Below are positions 26,644 through 36,302 of a DNA stretch of 64,000 bases, piece after piece. Origin of the DNA: CAIQJJ01 sp049325275 (GTDB lineage Bacteria > Chloroflexota > Anaerolineae > Anaerolineales > UBA4823); assembly GCA_049325275.1 (NCBI GenBank), contig JBMOLU010000050.1, positions 124,001 to 188,000 of the forward strand, given 5' to 3'. The notes below the pieces were generated by a model that was not told the DNA's origin, did no database searches, and was given only the letters and a program-made list of their open reading frames with translations. A program made the translations under genes and the position numbers. Position 1 is the first letter of the stretch. The number at the start of each line of letters is the position of its first letter.

Positions 26644-27978
26644 ATGTTCATCCCTCACACCGATTCCGACCGGGATGCCATGTTACAGGCCATTGGCGTG
26701 GGTTCGTTGGACGAGTTGTTTGCCAACGTCCCGGTAGCCTATCGCTTCCCGGCGCTCGAACTGCCTCCTGCACTGACCGAGATGGAAGTGCGCACCGAGC
26801 TACAGGGCATTGCCGACGTCAACGACAGCGCCGCCGACCTGGCCTGTTTCCTCGGCGCCGGCGCTTACAAGCATTACACACCCGCCGCGGTGGATATGCT
26901 TCTACGCCGCGGGGAGTTCTACACGGCGTATACACCCTATCAACCGGAAGTTTCGCAGGGTACACTCCAGGCGATCTTCGAATACCAGAGCCTGGTGGCA
27001 GCGCTGACCGGCATGGACGTCAGCAACGCCTCGCACTATGATGGCGCGACGGCCGTCGCCGAAGCTGTCAACATGGCCTATGCCAATTTCCGTGGCAAGC
27101 GCACCAAGGTGATTCTGTCGGCAACGCTGCATCCGCAAATCTGTCAGGTGGTCAACACCTACACCGCCGGCACGTCGATCGAGGTCATGTGTGGCGGGGA
27201 CCCGCTTTTGCCACCCGGTGCAGATGGGCTGGATACAAACACGGCCCTGCTCGTCCTGCCGTACCCCGATTTTCTCGGCCGCGTTTACGATTACACCGAG
27301 CTCGTTCAGGCCGCGCACGCGGTCGGCGCATTGGTTTGCGTGGCGGCCTATCCAATTGCTTTGGGGATGTTCAAGTCGCCGGGCGCCATGGGGGCCGACA
27401 TCGTCACCGCCGAAGGCCAGTCGCTGGGGATTCCGCTTTCGTACGGTGGCCCCTACCTGGGAATCTTTGCCACCCGGCAGGAATACGTGCGCAAAATGGC
27501 CGGCCGCCTCGTCGGTGAGACGGTGGACACACGCAGCGGTGAACGCGCCTTCGTGCTCACGCTGACCGCCCGCGAGCAGCACATCCGCCGCGACAAAGCC
27601 ACTTCCAATATCTGCACCAACCAGGGTTTGATCGCCCTGGCTTCGGCCATCTACATGAGTTTGCTCGGCAAACACGGCCTGCGCCAGGTAGCCGAACTGT
27701 GCTATCACAAAGCGCACGATGCCGCCGCGCGCATCGCCCGCATTCCCGGTTTTTCGCTGATCTCTTCTGCGCCTTTCTTCAACGAATTCGCCGTTCGCTG
27801 CCCACACCCGGTGACCGAGATCAACGCAAAACTGCTCGAGTACGGCGTCCTCGGGGGGTACGATTTGCAGCCGGAATTCGGCATCGAGAACGGGATGCTG
27901 CTGGCCTGTACCGAGATGAACGGGAAAGAGGAAATCGACGCACTGGTTGCGGCGCTGGAGGAGGTATCGCATGGCTGA
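26644..27978 (+). CDS. gcvPA: glycine dehydrogenase (decarboxylating) subunit 1
   Basis: A 444-residue N-terminal half of the split P protein. The N-terminus is typical (FIPHTDSDRDAMLQAIGV, then ELFANVPVAYRFP). Family blocks include FLGAGAYKHYTPAAVDMLL, TAYTPYQPEVSQGTLQ, NASHYDGATAVAEA and SYGGPYLGIFA. With subunit 2 it forms the PLP-dependent decarboxylase that loads glycine onto GcvH. It overlaps gcvPB by eight bases, fitting a stoichiometric complex. Confidence 0.96.
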   Translation: MFIPHTDSDRDAMLQAIGVGSLDELFANVPVAYRFPALELPPALTEMEVRTELQGIADVNDSAADLACFLGAGAYKHYTPAAVDMLLRRGEFYTAYTPYQPEVSQGTLQAIFEYQSLVAALTGMDVSNASHYDGATAVAEAVNMAYANFRGKRTKVILSATLHPQICQVVNTYTAGTSIEVMCGGDPLLPPGADGLDTNTALLVLPYPDFLGRVYDYTELVQAAHAVGALVCVAAYPIALGMFKSPGAMGADIVTAEGQSLGIPLSYGGPYLGIFATRQEYVRKMAGRLVGETVDTRSGERAFVLTLTAREQHIRRDKATSNICTNQGLIALASAIYMSLLGKHGLRQVAELCYHKAHDAAARIARIPGFSLISSAPFFNEFAVRCPHPVTEINAKLLEYGVLGGYDLQPEFGIENGMLLACTEMNGKEEIDALVAALEEVSHG

Positions 27979-29443
27979 ACCACTGATCTACGAACTTTCT
28001 GCGCCCGGGCGCAGGGGCCTGCGTTTCCCTGGCGTCGATGTGCCCCTGGCCGAATTGCCGGATGCCGCACTGCTGCGCCCCGATTTGCCCCTCCCTGAAG
28101 TCTCCGAGGTGGATGTGGTGCGCCACTTTACCCGCCTCTCGCAGCGCAATTATGCTATCGATACGGGCATGTACCCGCTCGGCTCGTGCACGATGAAGTA
28201 CAACCCGAAAATCAATGAGGAAGTCGCCCGCCTGCCGGGCTTTGCCGGGGTGCACCCGCTTCAGCCGGTCGAAAGCGTGCAAGGATGCCTGGCCTTGATG
28301 TTCACACTGCAAGAGTGGCTCAAGGAAATCGGCGGTTTTGCCGGGGTAACGCTCCAGCCTGCGGCCGGCGCACACGGCGAGCTGACCGGCGTGCTGATGA
28401 TCCGCGCCTACCACCAGGCACGAGGTGATGCAAAGCGCAACAAAATCGTCGTGCCCGATTCGGCGCACGGGACCAACCCTGCCACCTCCGGCATGGCCGG
28501 CCTGCGCGTCGTCCAGGTCAAATCGGACGCACGTGGCAACGTCGATCTCGCCGCATTGAAAGCGGAATGCGACGAAACGCTGGCCGGCATCATGCTGACC
28601 AACCCCAATACGCTCGGCCTGTTCGAGGAAAACGTCGAAGAAGTCGTTCAGTTGGTGCACGCAGCCGGCGGCCTGGTTTACGGTGATGGCGCCAACCTGA
28701 ATGCCCTGCTCGGCATCGTGCGCCCCGGTGACCTGGGCTTCGATGCCGTCCACATCAACCTGCACAAAACCTTCTCCACCCCGCATGGCGGCGGCGGGCC
28801 GGGGTCAGGCCCGGTGGGGGTTTCGTCCAGGCTGCTCGATTTTCTGCCCGCCCCGTTGGTCGCCATTACCGGGGAAGATGCCGCGGAAGGGATGCCGGTG
28901 TACGGCTTTTCCCAACCGGCGCAGTCGATCGGGCGCGTCAAGTCGTTCAACGGGCAGTTCGGTATGCTGGTGCGCGCGTTTACCTATATTGCCATGCACG
29001 GGCCTGATGGGCTGCGCGCCGTTTCGGAACACGCCGTGCTCAATGCCAACTATTTGCTGGCGAAGGTCAGGCATAAGTACCACCTGCCCTACGATCGCAT
29101 TTGCATGCACGAGTTCGTCGTCGAAGGCAGCCTGCCCGACGCCCCGGAAATTCACGCCCTCGACATTGCCAAACGCCTGATGGATTACAACTTCCATCCG
29201 CCGACGAACTACTTCCCCCTCATTGTCCGCGAAGCGTTGATGATCGAGCCAACGGAAACCGAAAGCAAAGAAACCCTGGATGCCTTTGCCGATGCGCTGC
29301 TCCAGATCGCCGAAGAAGCCCGTTTGCAGCCCGAGCTGCTGCACGACGCCCCCCATCACACCCCCATCGGCCGCGTCGACGAAGTGCGGGCTGCCAAGAA
29401 CCTGGTCTTGTGCTGCGGTTTCGATGGACCGTCTACGGCTTGA
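27971..29443 (+). CDS. gcvPB: glycine dehydrogenase (decarboxylating) subunit 2
   Basis: A 490-residue C-terminal half of the split P protein, carrying the PLP site. The Schiff-base lysine is Lys266 in VHINLHKTFSTPHGGGG, with DSAHGTNPATSGMAG and NPNTLGLFE as other family blocks. ATG 27971 was chosen because it has GGAGGAG upstream and gives the usual N-terminus MAEPLIYELS. No gcvT or lipoylation gene follows, so the aminomethyltransferase must be elsewhere in the genome. Confidence 0.96.
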   Translation: MAEPLIYELSAPGRRGLRFPGVDVPLAELPDAALLRPDLPLPEVSEVDVVRHFTRLSQRNYAIDTGMYPLGSCTMKYNPKINEEVARLPGFAGVHPLQPVESVQGCLALMFTLQEWLKEIGGFAGVTLQPAAGAHGELTGVLMIRAYHQARGDAKRNKIVVPDSAHGTNPATSGMAGLRVVQVKSDARGNVDLAALKAECDETLAGIMLTNPNTLGLFEENVEEVVQLVHAAGGLVYGDGANLNALLGIVRPGDLGFDAVHINLHKTFSTPHGGGGPGSGPVGVSSRLLDFLPAPLVAITGEDAAEGMPVYGFSQPAQSIGRVKSFNGQFGMLVRAFTYIAMHGPDGLRAVSEHAVLNANYLLAKVRHKYHLPYDRICMHEFVVEGSLPDAPEIHALDIAKRLMDYNFHPPTNYFPLIVREALMIEPTETESKETLDAFADALLQIAEEARLQPELLHDAPHHTPIGRVDEVRAAKNLVLCCGFDGPSTA

Positions 29444-29520
29444 GAAACTGGATATAGTATGGTAACCTCGCACGGCTTGCCCACGTATTCAGGCAAAATC
29501 TAACTTCAGGGAGTGCATCC

Positions 29521-32500
29521 ATGCCCACTGCCGCCGAGCTACGCGACTTGCTCGAACAATACCGCCCGACAACTGTGCTCCAACTGTTGCAAGGTGAGGT
29601 CCCTCCCGCATTGGGCCTATACAAAGCCGAAGCGTTGATGGAACTAGATCGTTACCAGGAAGCGTACGACTGCCTCGATGCGCTCATCCCTCTACTGGAC
29701 GGTGAAGCCTGGAGCCAGGCCGAGTGCTTGTGGGCGCGCGTGTTGCTCGATCTCGGCCACTATGATGGGGGCATCCTGTCTGCGCAGGCGGCTGCCCGCA
29801 GTACCGCAGACAATGCCATACGTGCCACCGCCCTCGCCTGGGCTGCCGTAGGCTATGGCCAGAAGAATTGCTGGAATCTGGCCGACGCACACATTCGCCA
29901 GGCGATCGAGTTGGACCCAAACTCGCCGCACGTCCTGCGGGCGCAGGCCCGTTTGAGGTTGATCGCCGATCAACGCCTGGAGGCCCGCGCCGTTTACGAC
30001 CGTATGGCAAAGCTCGATTCCGCTTGGGCGCGGACCTACGCCAGGTGGGGCCTGGCTTACGTGGCCTACTTACTGGGTGAGTTCGAACAGGCGGCCGTGC
30101 TGGGAGAAGAAGCCTTGGCGGCTTCCGATGAGATCATCACCCCCATTTTCACGCTGGTGTATGTCGCCCTGGCCGGCGAAGACTTGCCCGCGCTCGAACG
30201 CCTCGTGGCGATGCTGGCCGCACGCAGCCCTCAGGCCGAGAATCTCGCTCGTTTGCAAGAAGATCTGGCGCAGTTGAAGGCGCGCCAGGCCGGCGACGAG
30301 CGCCGCCGCCTGGCGGCTTTTCCGTCCCTGGTGCAGCGCCGCAATTACTGCGGTCCTTCGACGATCGAACTGGTCCTGCGTTACTGGCAGGGTGGCCTGG
30401 ATTTGACCAACGACCAGATCGCCCAGCACGTCAAGTTCCCGCACAGCGGCACGCCGCCGTATCGCATGCGCGAATTCTTTCACATGATCGGTTTCGATAC
30501 GGTGCGCTGCACGGCTTCTGCCGAGCAGCTCAAGATGTTGGTGGATGCTGGGTATCCGGCCATCGTCGAGCAAGAATATTCCAACAGCTCGCACGTGGCC
30601 GTCGTCATTGGTTACGACAATGCTGCAGGGAAGATCGAATTGCAAGACCCCATGACCCACGCCGTGACGGCCATGCCTGTGGATCAACTAAACCGCTTGC
30701 GCCGCTTGTATGGCGATTCGGCCATCGTGGCCTTTCCCAACAACCAGGGGCACGACAAAGCCCTGGCCCGCATGGGGCTGTTCGACGACCCGGTCACCGT
30801 GATGGTCGACCAGGCCAGCCTCGAGTTGGACAGCAACCGCCCACAGGCAGCCGCCGATTTGATGGAGAAGGCGCTCAAAAAGCAGCCCACCCGCCTGATT
30901 GCCTGGATGCTGCGCCTGGTCGCAGTGCAGGAACTCTGGAAAGCTGCCCTGCGTACGGCGCCCACTCAACGCCAGGGTCTGGCTGCACAGTTAAGCAAGA
31001 AACAGGCTGCCGACCCGCAGGCGGCGCGCCAACAGTTTTACGAACTGCTGGCGCGCGCCAGGCAGCATCATCCGGATGCCGAGTTGATATTTCAATTCGA
31101 TGGCAGCGCTGCGCTGTTGGAAAACGATATTGCGCGCGCCCTGGATGCTTACCAGCAGGCCAGCGCCGCCGACCCTGACGACGCGCGCAACTTCGCCGCG
31201 CTGGCCGAATGCCGTTTTGCGTTGCGCGAAGTCGATGCCGCCCTTGAAGCCGCATACGAGGCCGTTCGCCGCCGGCCCGACCTGGCTGCCGGCAACCTGT
31301 GGGCGGCGCGCTGCCTGGCTTACCTGAACCGCAACAATGCCGAGCACTATGCCCGCATCGCTGTCGAACAGGAACCGAATTGGTGGTTGGCGCACCAGGC
31401 CCTCGCCGAAGCGTATTTGCAACAGGAAAACTACGCCGCCGCACAGCGCGCAAGCGATCAGGCACTTTCACTGATGCCTGCCCAGCCCGACGCCCGCCTG
31501 ATGCGCGCCTTGACCGGCCTGTACGAAGAAGACATTTCTGATGGCGTGGCGGAACTGGAAGACTTGCTGGGCAAACCTGAAACGCTCACACCCATCACAC
31601 GTTTCCGCGCCTACCGTGCATTGTGCAGCGTACTCTTCAACGCCGGCCTGTTCGATGCCGCCGTGGCGCAGATCAACCAGCTGCTTTCCAGTTTCCACGA
31701 CGATCCGTGGGGATTGGAGATGCTGGCCATCACCCGCAGCCGCGCCATCCTTCAGGGCGAAGGCCCTGTTTCTCCGGCATCTGCTGCGGAGATAGCGGCT
31801 TTGTTTGAGCGTGCCGTACAGGCCAACCAGGGTGCATCCTGGGTCATCGAAGAATACCTCAATAACTTTTGGGCGGTTGCCTCGCCTGATGCGGTGCTGG
31901 CGGTCGTCGAGCGCCTCAAGCAGGCTTATCCTGACAACCAGGCCATCTACTATCTGCACGGCGTTATGCTGGCGCGTGCCGAAAGGCATGCCGAAGCTGC
32001 TCAAATGATGCTGGCGGCCCTCGCTTATCCCGATGCGGTTACCAATCAGGATGGTTTGCTGTCCGCCATCAATATCATTCTGGGCGGTTTGGGCCTCGAA
32101 GCCGGCGATCGCGCCATCCTGGCGGTTGCGCTGCCCGAAAAAGGCATTCCGCCGGCTTACTTGCGCCGCTGCCTGGGCCTGGCGCTTGCCAACCATCCCG
32201 AAGAAGCCGCCGACCGGGCGCGTGAATTGCTGCGTGAGAGTTTGCAGGCGGACCCGCAGGACGTGGTTGTCATGGTCCACCTGGGCGATGTCGCCGATGA
32301 TGAGCAGGAAAAAGAAGCCCTTTACCGGCGCGCTGTGATGCAGGCGCCGCACTGGGACTATGCGCGCCTGTCGCTCGTTTACTTTCTGCTCGACACCGAA
32401 CGCGAAAACGATGCCCTCGAATTGACTGCCGGGCACGAGCACGATTCGCTGGAACTGCTGATCGCTCATGGACGCTGCCTGCTCGCCGTCGGCCATTATG

Positions 32501-33528
32501 AAGAAGCAGCCGATGTTTTTGCCGAGGTCTTCACACAGCGCGAGTCGCTTGAGAACTGGCTTTGCTACTTCAAGTGGTACGCTGAGAAACAGAGCGGTCG
32601 TGCTGAGGCCTGCCTGAAGACCGCCCAAGATGGCCTGGCATGCTTTGGTGCTGAAAACCCGCGCTGGTACAAGTATCTTTCCAATGCATTCTGTCTCCTG
32701 GGACGTTATGAGGAAGCCCTGCAAGCGCTCGAAGAAGGCGCAGCGCACGAACTGCCCGAAGATGCCGTGCTGGAAGGGCGTTACGAGATCGCCTGGGCAC
32801 AGAACGATTACGCCGCAGCCTTGCCCATTGTCGAGCAGTTAGCCGTTCACGACAGCCAGCCCGGCACGCTCAACGGGTGGGAACAGCAGCGCCTGCGCCT
32901 GCTTGCCGAACTGGGCCGCCCCGATGAGGCGCGTGCGTTTGCCGAATCGAGGCAGTTGGATGCCGATGGTTGGGGCAACGCTGCCTGGGCTATTCTGCGT
33001 GCCGATGATAAGGCCCTGACGCTCGAATTTGCCGCACGCGCTCTTGCCCTGGACGGCGAAAACTACGCCGGCCTGTACACCCGCGCCCAGGCGCTCAGCG
33101 ACATGAATCGCGAAGCCGAAGCCATCGAAGCCTATTATCGCTTGCGCGACATCCACCCCGACGAGCACAACGCCTATGAAAAGCTGGCCTATCGCCTGGC
33201 TGTCAGAGGGGAACTGGATGAGGCGCTCGCCCTCGCCGAGCGCGCTGTCATGTTAGGCTCCTTCTGCTCCTTTGCTTGGGCCACGCGCGGTATGGTCCAT
33301 TTCCTGCGCGGCGAACGCGCCGAGGCGTTGGAAGACCTGGAAACTGCCTGGAACCAGGGCGATTCCGACGATCGCCGCCAGAAAAACGTCGAATGGTGGT
33401 TGCTGGCCGAAATGCACTGCGATGCCCCCCTGGCTACCGAACGCAAACAGCAGGCGCTTTCCGAAGCGAATGACATCGACCGCGCCGCCATTGCGAAAAT
33501 GGAAGCCCTGCTGCGGCCGGCTGCGTAA
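29521..33528 (+). CDS. large TPR protein with an embedded C39-like cysteine peptidase domain
   Basis: A 1335-residue soluble protein made mostly of helical TPR-type repeats (residues 1-260 and about 430-1330). Residues about 265-410 form a papain-like C39 domain, with Cys277 in RRNYCGPSTIEL, His358 in SSHVAVVIGYD and Asp376 in IELQDPMT. All three catalytic-triad positions are therefore present. There is no signal peptide or membrane helix, so this is not an ABC bacteriocin exporter; the domain resembles stand-alone C39_2-type peptidases. GGGAG lies ahead of the ATG. The gene stands alone, convergent with a glycoside hydrolase. Substrate unknown; the flanking TPRs suggest that a bound protein is the target. 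Confidence 0.85.
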   Translation: MPTAAELRDLLEQYRPTTVLQLLQGEVPPALGLYKAEALMELDRYQEAYDCLDALIPLLDGEAWSQAECLWARVLLDLGHYDGGILSAQAAARSTADNAIRATALAWAAVGYGQKNCWNLADAHIRQAIELDPNSPHVLRAQARLRLIADQRLEARAVYDRMAKLDSAWARTYARWGLAYVAYLLGEFEQAAVLGEEALAASDEIITPIFTLVYVALAGEDLPALERLVAMLAARSPQAENLARLQEDLAQLKARQAGDERRRLAAFPSLVQRRNYCGPSTIELVLRYWQGGLDLTNDQIAQHVKFPHSGTPPYRMREFFHMIGFDTVRCTASAEQLKMLVDAGYPAIVEQEYSNSSHVAVVIGYDNAAGKIELQDPMTHAVTAMPVDQLNRLRRLYGDSAIVAFPNNQGHDKALARMGLFDDPVTVMVDQASLELDSNRPQAAADLMEKALKKQPTRLIAWMLRLVAVQELWKAALRTAPTQRQGLAAQLSKKQAADPQAARQQFYELLARARQHHPDAELIFQFDGSAALLENDIARALDAYQQASAADPDDARNFAALAECRFALREVDAALEAAYEAVRRRPDLAAGNLWAARCLAYLNRNNAEHYARIAVEQEPNWWLAHQALAEAYLQQENYAAAQRASDQALSLMPAQPDARLMRALTGLYEEDISDGVAELEDLLGKPETLTPITRFRAYRALCSVLFNAGLFDAAVAQINQLLSSFHDDPWGLEMLAITRSRAILQGEGPVSPASAAEIAALFERAVQANQGASWVIEEYLNNFWAVASPDAVLAVVERLKQAYPDNQAIYYLHGVMLARAERHAEAAQMMLAALAYPDAVTNQDGLLSAINIILGGLGLEAGDRAILAVALPEKGIPPAYLRRCLGLALANHPEEAADRARELLRESLQADPQDVVVMVHLGDVADDEQEKEALYRRAVMQAPHWDYARLSLVYFLLDTERENDALELTAGHEHDSLELLIAHGRCLLAVGHYEEAADVFAEVFTQRESLENWLCYFKWYAEKQSGRAEACLKTAQDGLACFGAENPRWYKYLSNAFCLLGRYEEALQALEEGAAHELPEDAVLEGRYEIAWAQNDYAAALPIVEQLAVHDSQPGTLNGWEQQRLRLLAELGRPDEARAFAESRQLDADGWGNAAWAILRADDKALTLEFAARALALDGENYAGLYTRAQALSDMNREAEAIEAYYRLRDIHPDEHNAYEKLAYRLAVRGELDEALALAERAVMLGSFCSFAWATRGMVHFLRGERAEALEDLETAWNQGDSDDRRQKNVEWWLLAEMHCDAPLATERKQQALSEANDIDRAAIAKMEALLRPAA

Positions 33529-33604
33529 GTGCGACGGCAAATTCAGCGAGATTCCACCCGTTGTGGTCGTCCGCTTACGGTTGGTGTGGCACCCCATTCC
33601 ACCT

Positions 33605-35086
33605 TCAAGGCGTACGGATGATGTAAACGGGCGAGAATCCGGCCGTTATCCGGCAGGACGCTGCGTCGGGCTGGCAGGCGATGGGCAGGCCGTAGAGATC
33701 GTACGCAGCGATGAAGGTGGATGGCGGAACACTCACCACGATTTCCCGATCTTCTTGCGCCCAAAGGACGTGTACGGTCTGGTTCCTGCCGTGGAAAGCG
33801 TAACCTTCCAGCCCTTCTCCATAGTCCACAGGCCTGTCGAAACGGGTGTCTTGCAAGCGCTTGACCAACTGCTTGTAGGCATAGTAGGCCGGTTTCGGCT
33901 GCTCCATTCGATCCAGTAACCCTACGTGGCGCCAACCCGGATCTTCCAGCGAATACCAGATAAACCCATCGATGTTTTCGCTCAAGCCACGCGTCAGCGA
34001 ACGCACCAACTGATCGGCCTGCGCCTGGTAAAACGCCGCCGTGGGTGGGTTGCAGAAATAGGCCGCTTCTGAACAGGTCAGGCTGATTTCGTTCAGGTAA
34101 ATCGGCTTTTCCACGCCGTACTGTTGCATGACGCTGCGCAAGAAGCGTACTTTGCCGAGCACAAAACCACCCCAGTTCGCCCACTTGCTGCCCGGCAGGA
34201 GATCGGCATCAACGCGCCTGTTTGGGTAGGCCGGATACGCATGGTAAGCCAAAATATCGAAATAAGGCCCGGCACCTGCCTCCAGGATGCCCTGCAAGAA
34301 GGCCTCGGGACGGCCCTCGCTGGCCTGCACAGCCGTATCGGGGTTGTCGAGCAGCAAACCGCCGACCCAGATTTTGGCCGCAGGGTCCGCAGCTTTGACG
34401 GCCGGCGTGAGTGTTTTGAGCATCTCGCCGTAGTGCCGGCCACCGTAAAACACATCCGTTTTGTCTCCCCAACAGCCGTACTGGCTGTCCGTTGCGACCA
34501 GGCTTGGGTCGATATCCGGCTCGTTGCCGATTTCCCAGTGATGCACGGCGTATGGCAGCGCACTGTAACGCTGTGCCAGCTGTTGTACGAAGCTGGCAAA
34601 GGCTGCCAATTTGTCGCTCCGGATGGCGCCGCACGAAGGGTAGACGATCTCGCCGGATGCGCCGACGGCCGGCTGAACTGCCCACGCAGGGTGATCGTCG
34701 ACGACGATTACCGGGCTTACCCCAAGCGTTCGCATCGAACGCAAGTCCGCCTCGAGCGCCTGTAACGTTTCCCAGCGAATAGGTCCATCTTCGACGGGCT
34801 GTAACAGTCGCCACGAAATCTTGTGATTGATGCGCACCCACTGCCCCCCCAACTCACGGATGTATTGCTGCGACTGGTTATCGGCGTTTAAATGACGAAA
34901 AGACTCTACCCCAAACGGTGACGAACGCGGCCAGCGATTGTTCACCATAGGCAGGTAAACGCGCCGGTCGCTGTTTCCCGAATCTTGGGCGCTGCGGGTA
35001 GGGGCAAATGCGGCCTGGGCGATTGGATTGCCCAGCAACCCGAACATGACCGTAAAGACAAAAAAGGCTTTTCCTGGACGCAACAC
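33605..35086 (-). CDS. secreted clan GH-A glycoside hydrolase (GH39/GH5-like)
   Basis: A 493-residue exported enzyme. A signal peptide (about 1-26) is followed by a Ser/Asn-rich stretch and the motif VYLPMV (43-48). The catalytic part is a TIM-barrel of clan A: acid/base Glu189 in HHWEIGNEPDID and nucleophile Glu333 in IYLNEISL, plus PAWAVQPA and DILAYHAYP. A small beta domain ends the protein. The arrangement recalls GH39 xylosidases, but the exact family cannot be fixed by eye. The gene is divergent from a sugar kinase and may belong to the carbohydrate region around it. Confidence 0.8.
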   Translation of the reverse strand: MLRPGKAFFVFTVMFGLLGNPIAQAAFAPTRSAQDSGNSDRRVYLPMVNNRWPRSSPFGVESFRHLNADNQSQQYIRELGGQWVRINHKISWRLLQPVEDGPIRWETLQALEADLRSMRTLGVSPVIVVDDHPAWAVQPAVGASGEIVYPSCGAIRSDKLAAFASFVQQLAQRYSALPYAVHHWEIGNEPDIDPSLVATDSQYGCWGDKTDVFYGGRHYGEMLKTLTPAVKAADPAAKIWVGGLLLDNPDTAVQASEGRPEAFLQGILEAGAGPYFDILAYHAYPAYPNRRVDADLLPGSKWANWGGFVLGKVRFLRSVMQQYGVEKPIYLNEISLTCSEAAYFCNPPTAAFYQAQADQLVRSLTRGLSENIDGFIWYSLEDPGWRHVGLLDRMEQPKPAYYAYKQLVKRLQDTRFDRPVDYGEGLEGYAFHGRNQTVHVLWAQEDREIVVSVPPSTFIAAYDLYGLPIACQPDAASCRITAGFSPVYIIRTP

Positions 35087-35192
35087 GAATAAACGCTCGG
35101 TAAAAAAAATTCAAAATCTTGTTTTTCTGCTCATATTTGTGCGTTTTGATTGTACCGTTTTTCTGTGACCCGCTGCATTGCTTTTTTGTTAA

Positions 35193-36302
35193 ATGGCCTC
35201 CATGTTCCTTGCTGACTTGCGTCCAGTAATTAATCAGTTTCAGTGGGCCGGAGATGCGATCGCCTGTGTTCAGTACGGTACGGGCCACATCCATCGTACT
35301 TACCGGCTTTCCTGCCGGGAGGGCGATCGGCTACAGGACTACATCCTCCAGAAAATCAACCACCGCGTTTTCACTGCCCCCGAACAATTGATCGACAACA
35401 TGCTGGCCGTGACCGCTCACTTGCGCCAAAAATCTTGTGCACGGGGCGACGATCCGCTGCGCAGGGTGGTCACGCTGATTCCCACCTGGCAAGGTGAATA
35501 CCTTTATCGTACGCCGCAGGGCGATTACTGGCGCGCGCAGGTGTTTATCGAAGGCGCGTCCGCTTCCTTGCAGGCGCAAAGCCCCTGGCAAATTTACCAG
35601 GCGGCGCATGCTTTTGGGGCGTTTCAGGATGCCCTGGGCGATTTCCCGCCGTCGCGCCTGCACGTCACGATCCCCCATTTTCACCATACGCCCAGGCGTT
35701 TTGAAGACTTCTTGGGTGCCCTCCGGCGCAACACTTGTGCTCGCGCGCAATCTGCACGCGCCGAGATCGCTTTCGCTTTGCAGCGCGCAGGTGAAGTTGG
35801 CCGTCTGGCGGCCTTGGTCGCCGCCGGCGAAATGCCCGAACGCGTGACCCATAACGATAGTAAATTGGATAACGTCCTGCTCGACGATGAAACGGGGCGT
35901 GCCATTTGTGTGATCGACCTGGATACGGTCATGCCCGGGTTAGCTGTCTTCGATTTTGGCGATCTCGTCCGATCGTGCTGTAACCCCGCCCGAGAAGACG
36001 AACCCGATCTCAAACTCGTTTCCTTTCATCTGCCGACCTTTGCGCTGCTGGCCCGGGGCTTTCTGGATGCCACTCGCGCTTTCCTCACGCTGCCGGAAAT
36101 CGAGCACCTGGCCTTTGGCGCCCGGCTGATCGCGTTTGAACAGGGCCTGCGTTTTTTGACCGATTACCTGGTCGGCGATGTGTACTATCCTGCTAACCGG
36201 CCTGCCCACAACCTGGCGCGTGCACGCACGCAGTTCAAGTTGGTGCGGGAAATGGAAGCAGCTTTCGCCGATATGCAGGCTTTGATCAAGAAATACCGCT
36301 AG
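35193..36302 (+). CDS. APH-fold phosphotransferase, N-acetylhexosamine 1-kinase-like
   Basis: A 369-residue kinase of the aminoglycoside-phosphotransferase fold. The N lobe carries YGTGHIHRTYRL and YILQKINHRVF. The catalytic loop is VTHNDSKLDNVLLDD (Asp222), and the Mg site is VIDLDTVMPGLAVFDFGD. The QKINHRVFTAPEQLIDN block and overall length match NahK-type N-acetylhexosamine kinases, which phosphorylate GlcNAc or GalNAc at C1. Start codon is uncertain: ATG 35193 and ATG 35202 are both possible and neither has a clear ribosome-binding site. Its location near a hexosaminidase and a sugar isomerase supports a role in amino-sugar use. Confidence 0.78.
   Translation: MASMFLADLRPVINQFQWAGDAIACVQYGTGHIHRTYRLSCREGDRLQDYILQKINHRVFTAPEQLIDNMLAVTAHLRQKSCARGDDPLRRVVTLIPTWQGEYLYRTPQGDYWRAQVFIEGASASLQAQSPWQIYQAAHAFGAFQDALGDFPPSRLHVTIPHFHHTPRRFEDFLGALRRNTCARAQSARAEIAFALQRAGEVGRLAALVAAGEMPERVTHNDSKLDNVLLDDETGRAICVIDLDTVMPGLAVFDFGDLVRSCCNPAREDEPDLKLVSFHLPTFALLARGFLDATRAFLTLPEIEHLAFGARLIAFEQGLRFLTDYLVGDVYYPANRPAHNLARARTQFKLVREMEAAFADMQALIKKYR

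Noticed and set aside
29521..33528. Bacteriocin ABC exporter (because of the C39 domain)
   Set aside because: No transmembrane or nucleotide-binding domain; the rest is TPR.
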